The notes beneath the pieces were generated by a model. The model saw only the letters and a program-made list of their open reading frames with translations. It had not been told where the DNA came from and ran no database searches. The translations under genes were made by a program, and so were the position numbers. Positions 1 through 6,209 of a stretch of DNA of 6,209 nucleotides are shown here, piece after piece. Source of the DNA: Rhodobacter sp. (GTDB lineage Bacteria; Pseudomonadota; Alphaproteobacteria; Rhodobacterales; Rhodobacteraceae); NCBI GenBank assembly GCA_013824045.1, contig PNND01000265.1, positions 1 to 6,209 of the forward strand. The letters are read 5' to 3'. Every line of letters begins with the position of its first letter. Positions within the stretch are counted from its first letter, which is position 1.

Positions 1-882
1 CCCGAACTCATCGCCTTCGCCCGTGTGGTTGTAGACCACGTCAAGGATCACCTCGATCCCCGCCGCATGCATCCGCCGCACCATCGACTGGAACTCCCAG
101 ACCTGCCCCTTGGTCAGATAGCGCGGTTCCGGCGCGAAGAACCCGATGGTCTGATAGCCCCAGTAATTCCGCAGCCCCTTAGCGATCAGGAACCGTTCAT
201 CGGCAAAGGCCTGCACCGGCAGCAGCTCAAGGCTCGTCACCCCCAGTTTCACCAGATGATCAATCACCGCATCTGACGCGAGGCCGAGGAAACTGCCCCG
301 CAACCCCTTTTCCACGCCGGGGTTCAGCATCGTCATGCCGCGCACATGCGCCTCATAGATCACCGACTCGGCGGCGGGCACGCGCGGCGGCGCGTCATCC
401 CCCCACATGAAGGATGTATCCACCACCACCGATTTCGGCACCGCAAAGGCACTGTCGCGGGTGTCATAGGACATGTCGCCGCGCGAACTGCCCACCTTGT
501 AGCCCATCAGCGAATCCGACCATTTCAACCGCCCCTCCAGCGCGCGGGCATAGGGGTCGATCAGCAGCTTGTGCGGGTTGAAGCGGTGGCCCAGTTCCGG
601 CTGGTACGGCCCATGCACGCGATAGCCGTAAAGCGTGCCGGGCATCAGCCCGCCGACATGCCCATGCCAGATGTCGCCATCGCGTTCCGGCAGTGCCAGC
701 CGGACCAGTTCCTTGCGCCCGTCAGGGCTGAACAGGCACAGCTCGATCTTTTCGGCATGGGCGGAAAAAACGGCGAAGTTCACGCCCTCGCCATCAAAGG
801 TCGCCCCCATCGGCCAAGGCCGCCCCGCCGTCACAGCATGCCCCACCGGACGCGGCGGGAGAAGCGCAGCTTGCGGTGTCAC
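1..882 (-). CDS. glgX: Glycogen debranching enzyme GlgX (5' part, 294 codons, truncated by window)
   Basis: GlgX hydrolyses the alpha-1,6 linkages of the short branches left on phosphorylase-trimmed glycogen. It acts in the cytoplasm after GlgP. Seen: an N-terminal CBM48-like module at about residues 22-115 (PMGATFDGEGVNFAVFSAHA, then DIWHGHV, YGYRVHGPY, HRFNPHKLLIDPYAR). The first part of a GH13 barrel follows: ESVIYEAHVRGMT, NYWGYQTIGFFAPEPRY, and conserved region I, DVVYNHT, at residues 281-287. This combination is typical of subfamily GH13_11 (GlgX/isoamylase). The nucleophile, acid/base and third Asp lie beyond position 1 and cannot be checked; the family is about 650-720 residues, so over half is missing. 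The GTG start at 882 overlaps the glgA stop as GTGA, suggesting translational coupling. A second in-frame GTG at 834 has a better ribosome binding site. Function is confident; the start is not. Confidence 0.95.
   Translation of the reverse strand, partial: MTPQAALLPPRPVGHAVTAGRPWPMGATFDGEGVNFAVFSAHAEKIELCLFSPDGRKELVRLALPERDGDIWHGHVGGLMPGTLYGYRVHGPYQPELGHRFNPHKLLIDPYARALEGRLKWSDSLMGYKVGSSRGDMSYDTRDSAFAVPKSVVVDTSFMWGDDAPPRVPAAESVIYEAHVRGMTMLNPGVEKGLRGSFLGLASDAVIDHLVKLGVTSLELLPVQAFADERFLIAKGLRNYWGYQTIGFFAPEPRYLTKGQVWEFQSMVRRMHAAGIEVILDVVYNHTGEGDEFG
841..847 (-). promoter_or_regulatory. Possible ribosome binding site for alternative glgX start
   Basis: On the minus strand this reads GGTGGGG and ends 6 nt before the GTG at 834-832. 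The spacing matches the other G-rich sites of this operon. It would favour a GlgX beginning MTAGRPWPMGAT, close to the usual N-terminus of the family, over the longer form starting at 882. No comparable site precedes the GTG at 882, which would depend on coupling to glgA. Confidence 0.4.
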
Positions 883-2312
883 GCGGTCAACCCGTCATAG
901 AGCGCGGCATAGGCGGCGGCGCTCGTTTCCCACCCCACGGGATGGCCCATCGCATTCCTCTGCACACGGGCCCAAAGCTTTGGATCGGCGTAAAGCGCCA
1001 CCAGCTGCCGCAGCGCCTGCCCAAAGGCCACCGCATCGGTCGGGTGAAACTGCACCCCAGTCGCCACCCCGGCAGCCAGAGCGGCGGGTGAGGCATGGAT
1101 GACCGTATCCGCAAGCCCCCCCACCAGCGCCACCACGGGCACCGTGCCATAGCGCAGGCCATACATCTGCGTCAGGCCGCAAGGTTCAAACCGGCTGGGC
1201 ACCAGCACCGCATCCGCCCCGGAAAACAGCCGGTGCGACAGCCCCTCGTCATAGCCGATCCGCACCGCGACCCGGCCCGGAAAGCGTTGCTCCAACCCGC
1301 GCATCGCGCCTTCCAGCGCTGGATCGCCCGATCCCAACACCACCAGCGCCCCGCCAGAGGCGATGAATTCCGGCACCACCTGCGGCAGCAGGTCGATGCC
1401 CTTCTGATCCGTCAACCGGCTTACGACAATCGCCAAAGGCCCCGTGGGCACCGACAGCCCAAATTCCTCGCACAGCGCCAGCCGCGCCGTTGCCTTCCCC
1501 TTCATCGCCTTGACCGAGAACGGCACCGGTTCCGCCTCCGGCGACCAGACCTCGGTATCCACCCCGTTCAAGATGCCCGACACCACCCCCGCCCGCGCGG
1601 CGATCAGCCCCTGCATGCCCATCCCGAATTCCGGCCGCATCAGTTCCGCCGCATAGGTGGGCGATACGGTGGTGATCCGATCTGCCGTCACCAGCCCCGC
1701 CTTCAGGCTGGACAGCCCGCCGTAATACTCCAATTGCCCCGGATGGAACGCCTCGCGCGGCAGGCGCAGCACGCCCAGCATCCCCGCATCCGCCCAGCCC
1801 TGAAAGGCGATGTTGTGAACCGTCATCACCGATCCCACGCCGGATGGCCCGCCATAGGCCAGATAGGCCGGGGCATAACCCGCCTGCCAGTCATGCGCGT
1901 GCAGAACCTGCGGCTTCCAGCCCGCGAACCCCTCACGCGCCATCCGCGCTGCAACCCAGGACAGGGCGGCGAAGCGCTGCGGATTGTCGGGCCAGTCGCC
2001 GCCGGCGCCATTGTAAGGGCCACCCTCGCGATCATAGAGATGCGGTGCATCCAGCAGCAGGACGGGTACCCCCTCGACCTCACCCTGAAAGACCACGCCC
2101 TCGCCGCCCCACAGGTTGGGCTCGCGCCACACCTCACGCAGGCCGGGCAACAGGCCGCGCAAGCGGCGATAGGCGGGCAGCAAGACCTGCATCTCCCAGC
2201 CCTGCACACGCAGCGCAGCAGGCAGCGCGCCGACCACATCAGCCAGACCCCCGGTCTTGATAAGCGGCACGCATTCCGAGGCAACAGACAGAACCCGCCC
2301 CTTCACCGCCAT
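879..2312 (-). CDS. glgA: Glycogen synthase GlgA (ADP-glucose, GT5)
   Basis: GlgA transfers glucose from ADP-glucose to the non-reducing end of alpha-1,4-glucan in the cytoplasm. It is a two-Rossmann-domain GT5 enzyme. With the start at 2312 the protein has 477 residues, the length of E. coli GlgA. Seen: N-terminal KTGGL (19-23), the ADP-glucose binding motif, in the context ECVPLIKTGGLADVVGALP; HDWQAG (140-145); NGVDTEVW (249-256); RLTDQKG with Arg299 and Lys304; and PSRFEPCGLTQMYGLRYGT with Glu376 and Cys378. Each of these residues falls one position before the E. coli equivalent (R300, K305, E377, C379). The second glycine-rich loop reads VALVGGLADT, without the Arg usually found there. 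An in-frame ATG at 2327 would add MKGAF, but AAGGGGG with 5-nt spacing serves the ATG at 2312. The gene follows glgC after 87 bp and abuts glgX. Confidence 0.97.
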   Translation of the reverse strand: MAVKGRVLSVASECVPLIKTGGLADVVGALPAALRVQGWEMQVLLPAYRRLRGLLPGLREVWREPNLWGGEGVVFQGEVEGVPVLLLDAPHLYDREGGPYNGAGGDWPDNPQRFAALSWVAARMAREGFAGWKPQVLHAHDWQAGYAPAYLAYGGPSGVGSVMTVHNIAFQGWADAGMLGVLRLPREAFHPGQLEYYGGLSSLKAGLVTADRITTVSPTYAAELMRPEFGMGMQGLIAARAGVVSGILNGVDTEVWSPEAEPVPFSVKAMKGKATARLALCEEFGLSVPTGPLAIVVSRLTDQKGIDLLPQVVPEFIASGGALVVLGSGDPALEGAMRGLEQRFPGRVAVRIGYDEGLSHRLFSGADAVLVPSRFEPCGLTQMYGLRYGTVPVVALVGGLADTVIHASPAALAAGVATGVQFHPTDAVAFGQALRQLVALYADPKLWARVQRNAMGHPVGWETSAAAYAALYDGLTA

Positions 2313-2317
2313 GAAAG

Positions 2318-2324
2318 CCCCCTT
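2318..2324 (-). promoter_or_regulatory. Ribosome binding site of glgA
   Basis: On the minus strand this is AAGGGGG, 5 nt upstream of the ATG at 2312-2310. It lies inside the codons of the alternative five-residue extension that would start at 2327. The sequence before 2327 (GGTATTTGGGCCAAG) has only a weak match to the anti-Shine-Dalgarno sequence, so this site decides the start in favour of 2312. Confidence 0.65.
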
Positions 2325-2353
2325 CATCTTGGCCCAAATACCCTCGGGTGGGT

Positions 2354-2378
2354 CCGGGAGGGCAGACAGCCCTCCCGG
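2354..2378 (-). repeat. Perfect inverted repeat (hairpin) between glgC and glgA
   Basis: Two 10-bp arms, CCGGGAGGGC (2354-2363) and GCCCTCCCGG (2369-2378), are exact reverse complements around a 5-nt loop, AGACA on the plus strand and TGTCT in the transcript. The transcript would form a very GC-rich stem 21 nt after the glgC stop and 41 nt before the glgA start. No U-tract follows in the direction of transcription, so a canonical intrinsic terminator is unlikely. An attenuator, an mRNA 3'-end stabiliser that sets glgC above glgA output, or part of a dispersed intergenic element all fit better. The structure is certain; its role is inferred. Confidence 0.85.
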
Positions 2379-2399
2379 GGCTTCCTCCCAGAGCCCAAG

Positions 2400-3674
2400 T
2401 CAGGACAGCTTTCGCGCCCGCGCGTCAAGCATATCCTGTGTTATCAACACGATCCCGCCTTCGCTGACGCGGAACCACTTGGCGTCTTCCACCGGGTCCT
2501 GCCCCACGACCAGCCCTTCGGGGATCACCACATTGCTGTCGATCACGCATTTCGTCAGTTCCGCCTTGCGGTTCACGATCACGCGCGGCAGGGCCACCAC
2601 ATATTCCAGACTGGAATAGGAATGCGTCCGGCAGCCCGTGAACAACAGCGAATTGCGCACCTCCGACCCCGATACGATGCAATCTCCCGACACCAGCGAT
2701 GACACGGCAGACCCGCGCCGATCCGCCTCGTCATGCACGAATTTCGCGGGCGGCACGATTTCGGAATAGGTCCAGATCGGCCAGGTATTGTCATAGATAT
2801 CCAACTTGGGCACGAAATCCGTCAGGTCGATATTGGCCTGCCAGAAAGCATCGATCGTGCCCACATCACGCCAATAGGGTTCATCCTCCAGCCCGCTTTT
2901 AACGCAGGAATCGGCAAACTTATGCGCCATGGCCTTGCCGCCCTTTACGATGGCCGGAATCAGATCATTGCCGAAATCATGGGATGAATTTGTATCTGCC
3001 ATGTCACGGATCAGCAGATCGCGCAGGAAATCCCAGTCAAAGACGTAAATGCCCATTGAGGCCAGCGAATGGTCAGGGTCGCCCGGAATCGACGGCGGGT
3101 TCTTCGGCTTTTCCAGAAAATCCGTGATCCGCATGTCCTTGTCGACATGCATCACGCCAAAGGCGGTGGCCTCCATCCGGGGCACGGTCAGGCAGCCGAT
3201 GGTCACATCAGCCCCCGTCGCCACATGCTGTTGCAGCATGATCTCGTAATCCATCTTGTAGATATGATCGCCCGCCAGAACGATCACATATTTGATGCCA
3301 TAGCTGTCGACGATGTCGATGTTCTGCGCCACGGCATCCGCCGTGCCCAGATACCATTTCGTCTCATCCACCCGCTGCGAGGCGGGCAGGATATCCAGAT
3401 ATTCGTTCCGCTCCGCCCGGAAGAAGTTCCATCCCCGCTGGCAATGCCGGATCAGGCTGTGCGCCTTGTATTGCGTGGCAATCGCCATCTTCCGGATGCC
3501 GGAATTCAGCGCATTCGACAGCGCAAAGTCGATGATCCGCGTCTTGCCGCCGAAATAGACCGCAGGCTTGGCACGGCGGTCGGTCAACTCTTTCAACCGG
3601 CTGCCCCTGCCCCCGGCAAGGACAAAGGCCATCGCCTGGCTGGACAGGCGCGCGTTCGGTCTTGGTTGCATCAT
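2400..3674 (-). CDS. glgC: Glucose-1-phosphate adenylyltransferase GlgC (ADP-glucose pyrophosphorylase)
   Basis: GlgC makes ADP-glucose and pyrophosphate from ATP and glucose-1-phosphate. This is the committed and allosterically controlled step of bacterial glycogen synthesis; the active form is a homotetramer. The 424 residues match the family (E. coli 431). Seen: the nucleotidyltransferase signature [21 protein letters not shown] (about residues 19-39), including Lys36, equivalent to the E. coli activator-site K39; WYLGTADAV (107-115); GDHIYKMDY (135-143) with catalytic Asp136; FLEKP (186-190) with glucose-1-phosphate-binding Lys189; and [15 protein letters not shown] (267-281). A C-terminal left-handed beta-helix domain follows (about 310-424: [28 protein letters not shown]). 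The start is the first of two tandem ATGs, 7 nt after GGGAGGG. The open frame extends to 3779, but that would overlap glgB by 74 bp and precedes the ribosome binding site. Related Rhodobacter enzymes respond to fructose-6-phosphate, fructose-1,6-bisphosphate and pyruvate; the same is inferred here. Confidence 0.98.
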   Translation of the reverse strand: MMQPRPNARLSSQAMAFVLAGGRGSRLKELTDRRAKPAVYFGGKTRIIDFALSNALNSGIRKMAIATQYKAHSLIRHCQRGWNFFRAERNEYLDILPASQRVDETKWYLGTADAVAQNIDIVDSYGIKYVIVLAGDHIYKMDYEIMLQQHVATGADVTIGCLTVPRMEATAFGVMHVDKDMRITDFLEKPKNPPSIPGDPDHSLASMGIYVFDWDFLRDLLIRDMADTNSSHDFGNDLIPAIVKGGKAMAHKFADSCVKSGLEDEPYWRDVGTIDAFWQANIDLTDFVPKLDIYDNTWPIWTYSEIVPPAKFVHDEADRRGSAVSSLVSGDCIVSGSEVRNSLLFTGCRTHSYSSLEYVVALPRVIVNRKAELTKCVIDSNVVIPEGLVVGQDPVEDAKWFRVSEGGIVLITQDMLDARARKLS

Positions 3675-3681
3675 CGTGTTT

Positions 3682-3688
3682 CCCTCCC
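3682..3688 (-). promoter_or_regulatory. Ribosome binding site of glgC
   Basis: The minus strand reads GGGAGGG, followed by a 7-nt spacer (AAACACG) and the tandem ATGATG at 3674-3669. This fixes the glgC start and excludes the longer open frame reaching 3779. The heptamer is exactly complementary to CCCUCCC in the downstream arm of the glgC-glgA hairpin. Confidence 0.8.
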
Positions 3689-3691
3689 TAC

Positions 3692-3705
3692 GCAGCCTGC
3701 GCTGC
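3692..3705 (-). repeat. Small inverted repeat just after the glgB stop
   Basis: GCAGC (3692-3696) and GCTGC (3701-3705) are reverse complements around a 4-nt loop. In the transcript the stem starts immediately after the glgB TAA and ends 3 nt before the glgC ribosome binding site. It is short and could occur by chance in GC-rich DNA. It might tune access to the glgC start. Confidence 0.35.
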
Positions 3706-5889
3706 TTATCCCTTTGCCTGACGGAACCAGACTGCCGAAAGCGGCGGCAGCGTGACAAGCGCGGATTGCGCCCTCCCATGCCACGCCACAGCCTCGGCCG
3801 TCACACCGCCCAGATTGCCCCGGTTGCCACCACCATAAAGCGCCGCATCGCTGTTCAGGATCTCATCCCAATGCCCACCCGCAGGCAGGCCCAGCCGATA
3901 GCTCCGTTCCACCGGCGTCAGGTTGACCACTGCCACCACCATCGGATCGCCCGAACGCCCCTTGCGCGCCCAAGCATAGACCGACGCCCCCGCATCATTG
4001 GATTCGATCCATTCAAAACCCTCGGGCCGCGTGTCGTTCACATGCAGCGCGGGCGTGTCGCGGTAGATGCGGTTCAGATCGCGCACATAGGATTGCACGC
4101 CGCGATGTTCCGCGATGTCCAACTGGTGCCAGTCGAGCGACTGATTATGGTTCCACTCTCGCCCTTGGGCGAATTCGCATCCCATGAACAAAAGCTTCTT
4201 GCCCGGATGCGCCCACATGAACCCGTAATAGGCGCGCAGGTTGGCGAACTTCTCCTCACCCGAACCCGGCATCTTCTCCAGCATGGACCCTTTGCCATGC
4301 ACCACCTCATCATGGCTGATCGGCAGGATGTAATTCTCGGACCAAGCATAATGCAGGCCAAAGGTCATCTGGTGGTGGTGGAACTGCCGATAGATCGGGT
4401 CTTTTTCCATGTAGGACAGGGTGTCGTTCATCCAGCCCATGTTCCACTTGAACCCGAAGCCCAGCCCGCCATGATCCACCGGCCGCGACACGCCGGGAAA
4501 GGCCGTGCTTTCCTCGGCCGCCGTCATGATCCCCGGCACCTCGCCATAGACGGTTGTGTTCATCCGCTGCAGCAGGGCGATGGCCTCGTAATTCTCGCGC
4601 CCGCCATCCTTGTTGGGGATCCATTCACCGTCTTTGCGGCTGTAATCGCGATAGAGCATCGATGCCACCGCATCCACGCGCAGGCCGTCGATATGGTATT
4701 CCTCCAACCAGTACAGCGCGTTGGACACCAGATAGTTGGCAACCTCGATCCGCCCGTAATTGTAGATCAGCGTGTTCCAGTCCTGATGAAACCCCTCGCG
4801 CGGATCGGCATGTTCATAAAGCGGCGTGCCATCGAACCGGCCCAAGCCATGCGGATCGGTCGGGAAATGCCCCGGAACCCAGTCCAGCAGGATGCCAAGC
4901 CCCCTGCGATGGGCCGCATCGACCAGCGCGCGGAACTCGGCCGGTGTGCCATGGCGGATCGTGGGGGCATACATGCCGACGGGTTGATAGCCCCAGCTGC
5001 CATCAAAGGGAAATTCGCTGATCGGCAGCAATTCGATATGGGTGAACCCCATATCGGCCACGTAATCCACCAGCTGCTCGGCCAGTTCGAGGTAGGACAG
5101 CATCCTGTCCCCCGGCGCACGCCGCCACGATCCCAGATGCACCTCGTAGATGCTGATCGGCGCGTCGATTGAATGCCGCGCAGCACGGCCTGCCAGCCAG
5201 TCCTGATCGTGGAACTCCCCCACGATCTTGCGCACGACGGATGCATTGGCCGGCGGATGCTCCGACCCGAAGCCCACCGGATCGGCCTTCAAAGGCCCGA
5301 CATAGCCGTTATGGCCCCGAATCTCATACTTGTAGGTCGCACCCTCGCCCAGACCGGGGATGAAGGTCTCCCATACCCCCGTCGGGCCACGCCGCCGCAT
5401 CGGGTGGCGGCGGCCATCCCAGACGTTGAAATCCCCCACCACGCTGACGCGTTCGGCATTGGGCGCCCAGACGGCGAAATGCGTGCCTTCCACCCCTTCA
5501 TGGGTGATGACATGCGCGCCCAGCACGTGCCACAGCCGCTTAAGCGTGCCCTCGCCCAGCAGATATTCATCCATCTCGCCAAGCACCGGACCAAAGCGGA
5601 AAGGATCGTCGAATTCCCACGCCGCGCCATGGCCCTCGGCGCGCAGGCGATAGTCCCCTTTCTTGGGCAGTGCTGCGCAGAACAGGCCGTCACAGCCAAG
5701 GATAGCTGCCGCCTCAACGGGTTTGCCAGCCTTGCCCGTCAGCACCGACAGCCGCTCCGCCCCCGGCACAAAGGCCGTGACAACCCACGCACCCTCGCGC
5801 TTGTGCAATCCCAGCACCGAAAACGGATCGCCGTGGCGGCCTTCCACGATGGCCTTGGCGGCCCCGTGGTCGATCAGCGTCTCGGTCAT
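3706..5889 (-). CDS. glgB: 1,4-alpha-glucan branching enzyme GlgB (GH13)
   Basis: GlgB cuts an alpha-1,4 chain and re-attaches the oligosaccharide through an alpha-1,6 bond, creating glycogen branches. The start at 5889 gives 727 residues (E. coli 728). Seen in order: the N1 domain of long-form enzymes (about 8-105, [12 protein letters not shown]); CBM48 (about 130-225, [19 protein letters not shown]); and the GH13 catalytic barrel (about 250-620). The barrel carries region I DWVPGHF (336-342), region [14 protein letters not shown] with nucleophile Asp406, region III AAEEST with acid/base Glu459, and region [13 protein letters not shown] with Asp527. These match E. coli D405, E458 and D526 with a constant shift of one. 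A C-terminal beta domain closes the protein. GGGAGGGGG lies 5 nt before the chosen ATG. The in-frame ATG at 5949 would overlap glgP by 25 bp and adds 20 residues unlike the family. The gene sits 35 bp after glgP and 31 bp before glgC. Confidence 0.98.
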   Translation of the reverse strand: MTETLIDHGAAKAIVEGRHGDPFSVLGLHKREGAWVVTAFVPGAERLSVLTGKAGKPVEAAAILGCDGLFCAALPKKGDYRLRAEGHGAAWEFDDPFRFGPVLGEMDEYLLGEGTLKRLWHVLGAHVITHEGVEGTHFAVWAPNAERVSVVGDFNVWDGRRHPMRRRGPTGVWETFIPGLGEGATYKYEIRGHNGYVGPLKADPVGFGSEHPPANASVVRKIVGEFHDQDWLAGRAARHSIDAPISIYEVHLGSWRRAPGDRMLSYLELAEQLVDYVADMGFTHIELLPISEFPFDGSWGYQPVGMYAPTIRHGTPAEFRALVDAAHRRGLGILLDWVPGHFPTDPHGLGRFDGTPLYEHADPREGFHQDWNTLIYNYGRIEVANYLVSNALYWLEEYHIDGLRVDAVASMLYRDYSRKDGEWIPNKDGGRENYEAIALLQRMNTTVYGEVPGIMTAAEESTAFPGVSRPVDHGGLGFGFKWNMGWMNDTLSYMEKDPIYRQFHHHQMTFGLHYAWSENYILPISHDEVVHGKGSMLEKMPGSGEEKFANLRAYYGFMWAHPGKKLLFMGCEFAQGREWNHNQSLDWHQLDIAEHRGVQSYVRDLNRIYRDTPALHVNDTRPEGFEWIESNDAGASVYAWARKGRSGDPMVVAVVNLTPVERSYRLGLPAGGHWDEILNSDAALYGGGNRGNLGGVTAEAVAWHGRAQSALVTLPPLSAVWFRQAKG

Positions 5890-5894
5890 GGCTG

Positions 5895-5903
5895 CCCCCT
5901 CCC
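5895..5903 (-). promoter_or_regulatory. Ribosome binding site of glgB
   Basis: The minus strand reads GGGAGGGGG, ending 5 nt before the ATG at 5889-5887. It lies wholly in the 35-bp gap after the glgP stop. This supports the shorter GlgB beginning MTETLIDHG over the frame opening at 5949. Confidence 0.8.
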
Positions 5904-5917
5904 AAAAGGCGCCACCC

Positions 5918-5935
5918 CGGCCCGTCACAGGGCCG
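5918..5935 (-). repeat. Small inverted repeat with the glgP stop codon in its loop
   Basis: CGGCCC (5918-5923) and GGGCCG (5930-5935) are exact reverse complements around a 6-nt loop. The loop contains the TGA of glgP (5927-5925). The stem is all G-C, and in the transcript it ends 14 nt before the glgB ribosome binding site. Being short and mostly inside coding sequence, it may be fortuitous. Confidence 0.35.
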
Positions 5936-6209
5936 AAGTGACCCCCCATATGTCATCCATATAGCTGCGGATCGTGCGATCCGATGAAAAGAACCCCGAC
6001 CGCGCGGTGTTCATCGCAGCCATCCTCACCCAGCGATCCTGATCCGCATAGGCGCGGTCCACCTCGCCCTGCGCCGCATGGAAGGCATCGAAATCCGCCG
6101 CGACAAGGAAATAGTCATGATGCCAGACGCGATGCACCAACCCATGATAGCGGTCCGGCTGATCGGGCGAGAAGCGACCTTCGGCGATCATCTGCAGCAC
6201 ATCCTGCAA
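5925..6209 (-). CDS. glgP: Glycogen phosphorylase GlgP (C-terminal 94 residues, truncated by window)
   Basis: GlgP phosphorolytically removes glucose-1-phosphate from the non-reducing ends of glycogen, using pyridoxal phosphate. It is a GT35 family enzyme. Only the C-terminus is present: 94 codons and a TGA. Seen: [14 protein letters not shown], then [46 protein letters not shown] and YMDDIW. These follow the phosphorylase C-terminal signature closely (E. coli: DPYLVMADFAAYVEAQ, ILNTARCGMFSSDRSIRDY, IW). The PLP-binding Lys and the phosphate site lie upstream, outside the window. The first codon in view is TTG within the gene, not a start. The full protein should be about 790-840 residues. 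It is the first gene of the cluster seen here, 35 bp ahead of glgB. Confidence 0.96.
   Translation of the reverse strand: MQDVLQMIAEGRFSPDQPDRYHGLVHRVWHHDYFLVAADFDAFHAAQGEVDRAYADQDRWVRMAAMNTARSGFFSSDRTIRSYMDDIWGVTSAL

Noticed and set aside
346..900. Plus-strand open frame (184 codons) opposite glgX
   Set aside because: The minus-strand reading gives a clear GlgX sequence with CBM48 and GH13 region I. The plus frame is Arg/His/Pro-rich and unrecognisable.
2354..2378. Rho-independent terminator between glgC and glgA
   Set aside because: The stem is strong, but the transcript continues ACCCACCCGAGGG with no U-run, and glgA follows on the same strand with no visible promoter of its own.
1095..2702. 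Long plus-strand open frame (535 codons) opposite glgA and the end of glgC
   Set aside because: The product is rich in Arg, His, Pro and Gln with no recognisable domain. It runs antisense to two well-supported genes and crosses their junction. Such frames are expected opposite high-GC3 coding sequence.
3675..3779. Extended glgC frame beginning at 3779
   Set aside because: It would overlap the glgB 3' end by 74 bp with Arg-rich residues unlike GlgC. The ribosome binding site and tandem ATG at 3674 define the start.
3568..5172. Long plus-strand open frame (534 codons) opposite glgB and the start of glgC
   Set aside because: It has the same low-complexity Arg/His/Pro composition, no family resemblance, and lies antisense to conserved catalytic segments of GlgB. 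It is a shadow of GC-rich coding.
5890..5949. Upstream in-frame ATG for glgB at 5949
   Set aside because: It would overlap glgP by 25 bp, adds 20 residues not seen in the family, and would place the clear GGGAGGGGG site inside the gene.
5173..5964. Plus-strand open frame (263 codons) opposite the 5' part of glgB
   Set aside because: It is antisense to the CBM48 and N1 domains of GlgB, has no motif, and has no convincing ribosome binding site. The codon bias belongs to the minus strand.
1..6209. Mobile element, CRISPR array, tRNA, phage or other novel system
   Set aside because: No transposase, integrase, direct-repeat array, tRNA-like sequence or compositional break was seen. Nearly every base is covered by glycogen metabolism genes with uniform codon use.

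Overview
The window is a compact, high-GC stretch of one operon with every gene on the minus strand. In transcription order (right to left) it reads glgP (3' end only), glgB, glgC, glgA, glgX (5' part only). Together these make a bacterial glycogen gene set: two biosynthetic enzymes, a branching enzyme, and the two enzymes that dismantle the polymer. The G-rich Shine-Dalgarno sequences (GGGAGGG type), the high third-position GC and the wording of the protein motifs suggest an alphaproteobacterium, most likely Rhodobacteraceae. That placement rests on remembered family resemblance, not on a search.

Layout: glgP tail at 6209-5925; 35-bp gap; glgB at 5889-3706; 31-bp gap; glgC at 3674-2400; 87-bp gap holding a strong 25-bp hairpin; glgA at 2312-879; glgX from a GTG at 882 (overlapping the glgA stop by 4 bp) or at 834, running off the window at position 1. 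There is no gene-free stretch above 300 bp, no tRNA or rRNA, no mobile element and no CRISPR. The main operon promoter would lie upstream of glgP, outside the window.

How the genes work together: GlgC makes ADP-glucose from glucose-1-phosphate and ATP and is the usual allosteric control point. GlgA adds glucose from ADP-glucose to alpha-1,4 chains, and GlgB introduces alpha-1,6 branches. GlgP phosphorolyses outer chains to glucose-1-phosphate, and GlgX removes the short branches GlgP leaves. The catalytic residues that can be checked in GlgB, GlgC and GlgA are all present, so these three look functional.

I see no undescribed system here. What deserves a second look is small: the glgC-glgA intercistronic hairpin and its flanks, which resemble a dispersed intergenic element; small hairpins at the other two gaps; and the choice of start for glgX and glgA.
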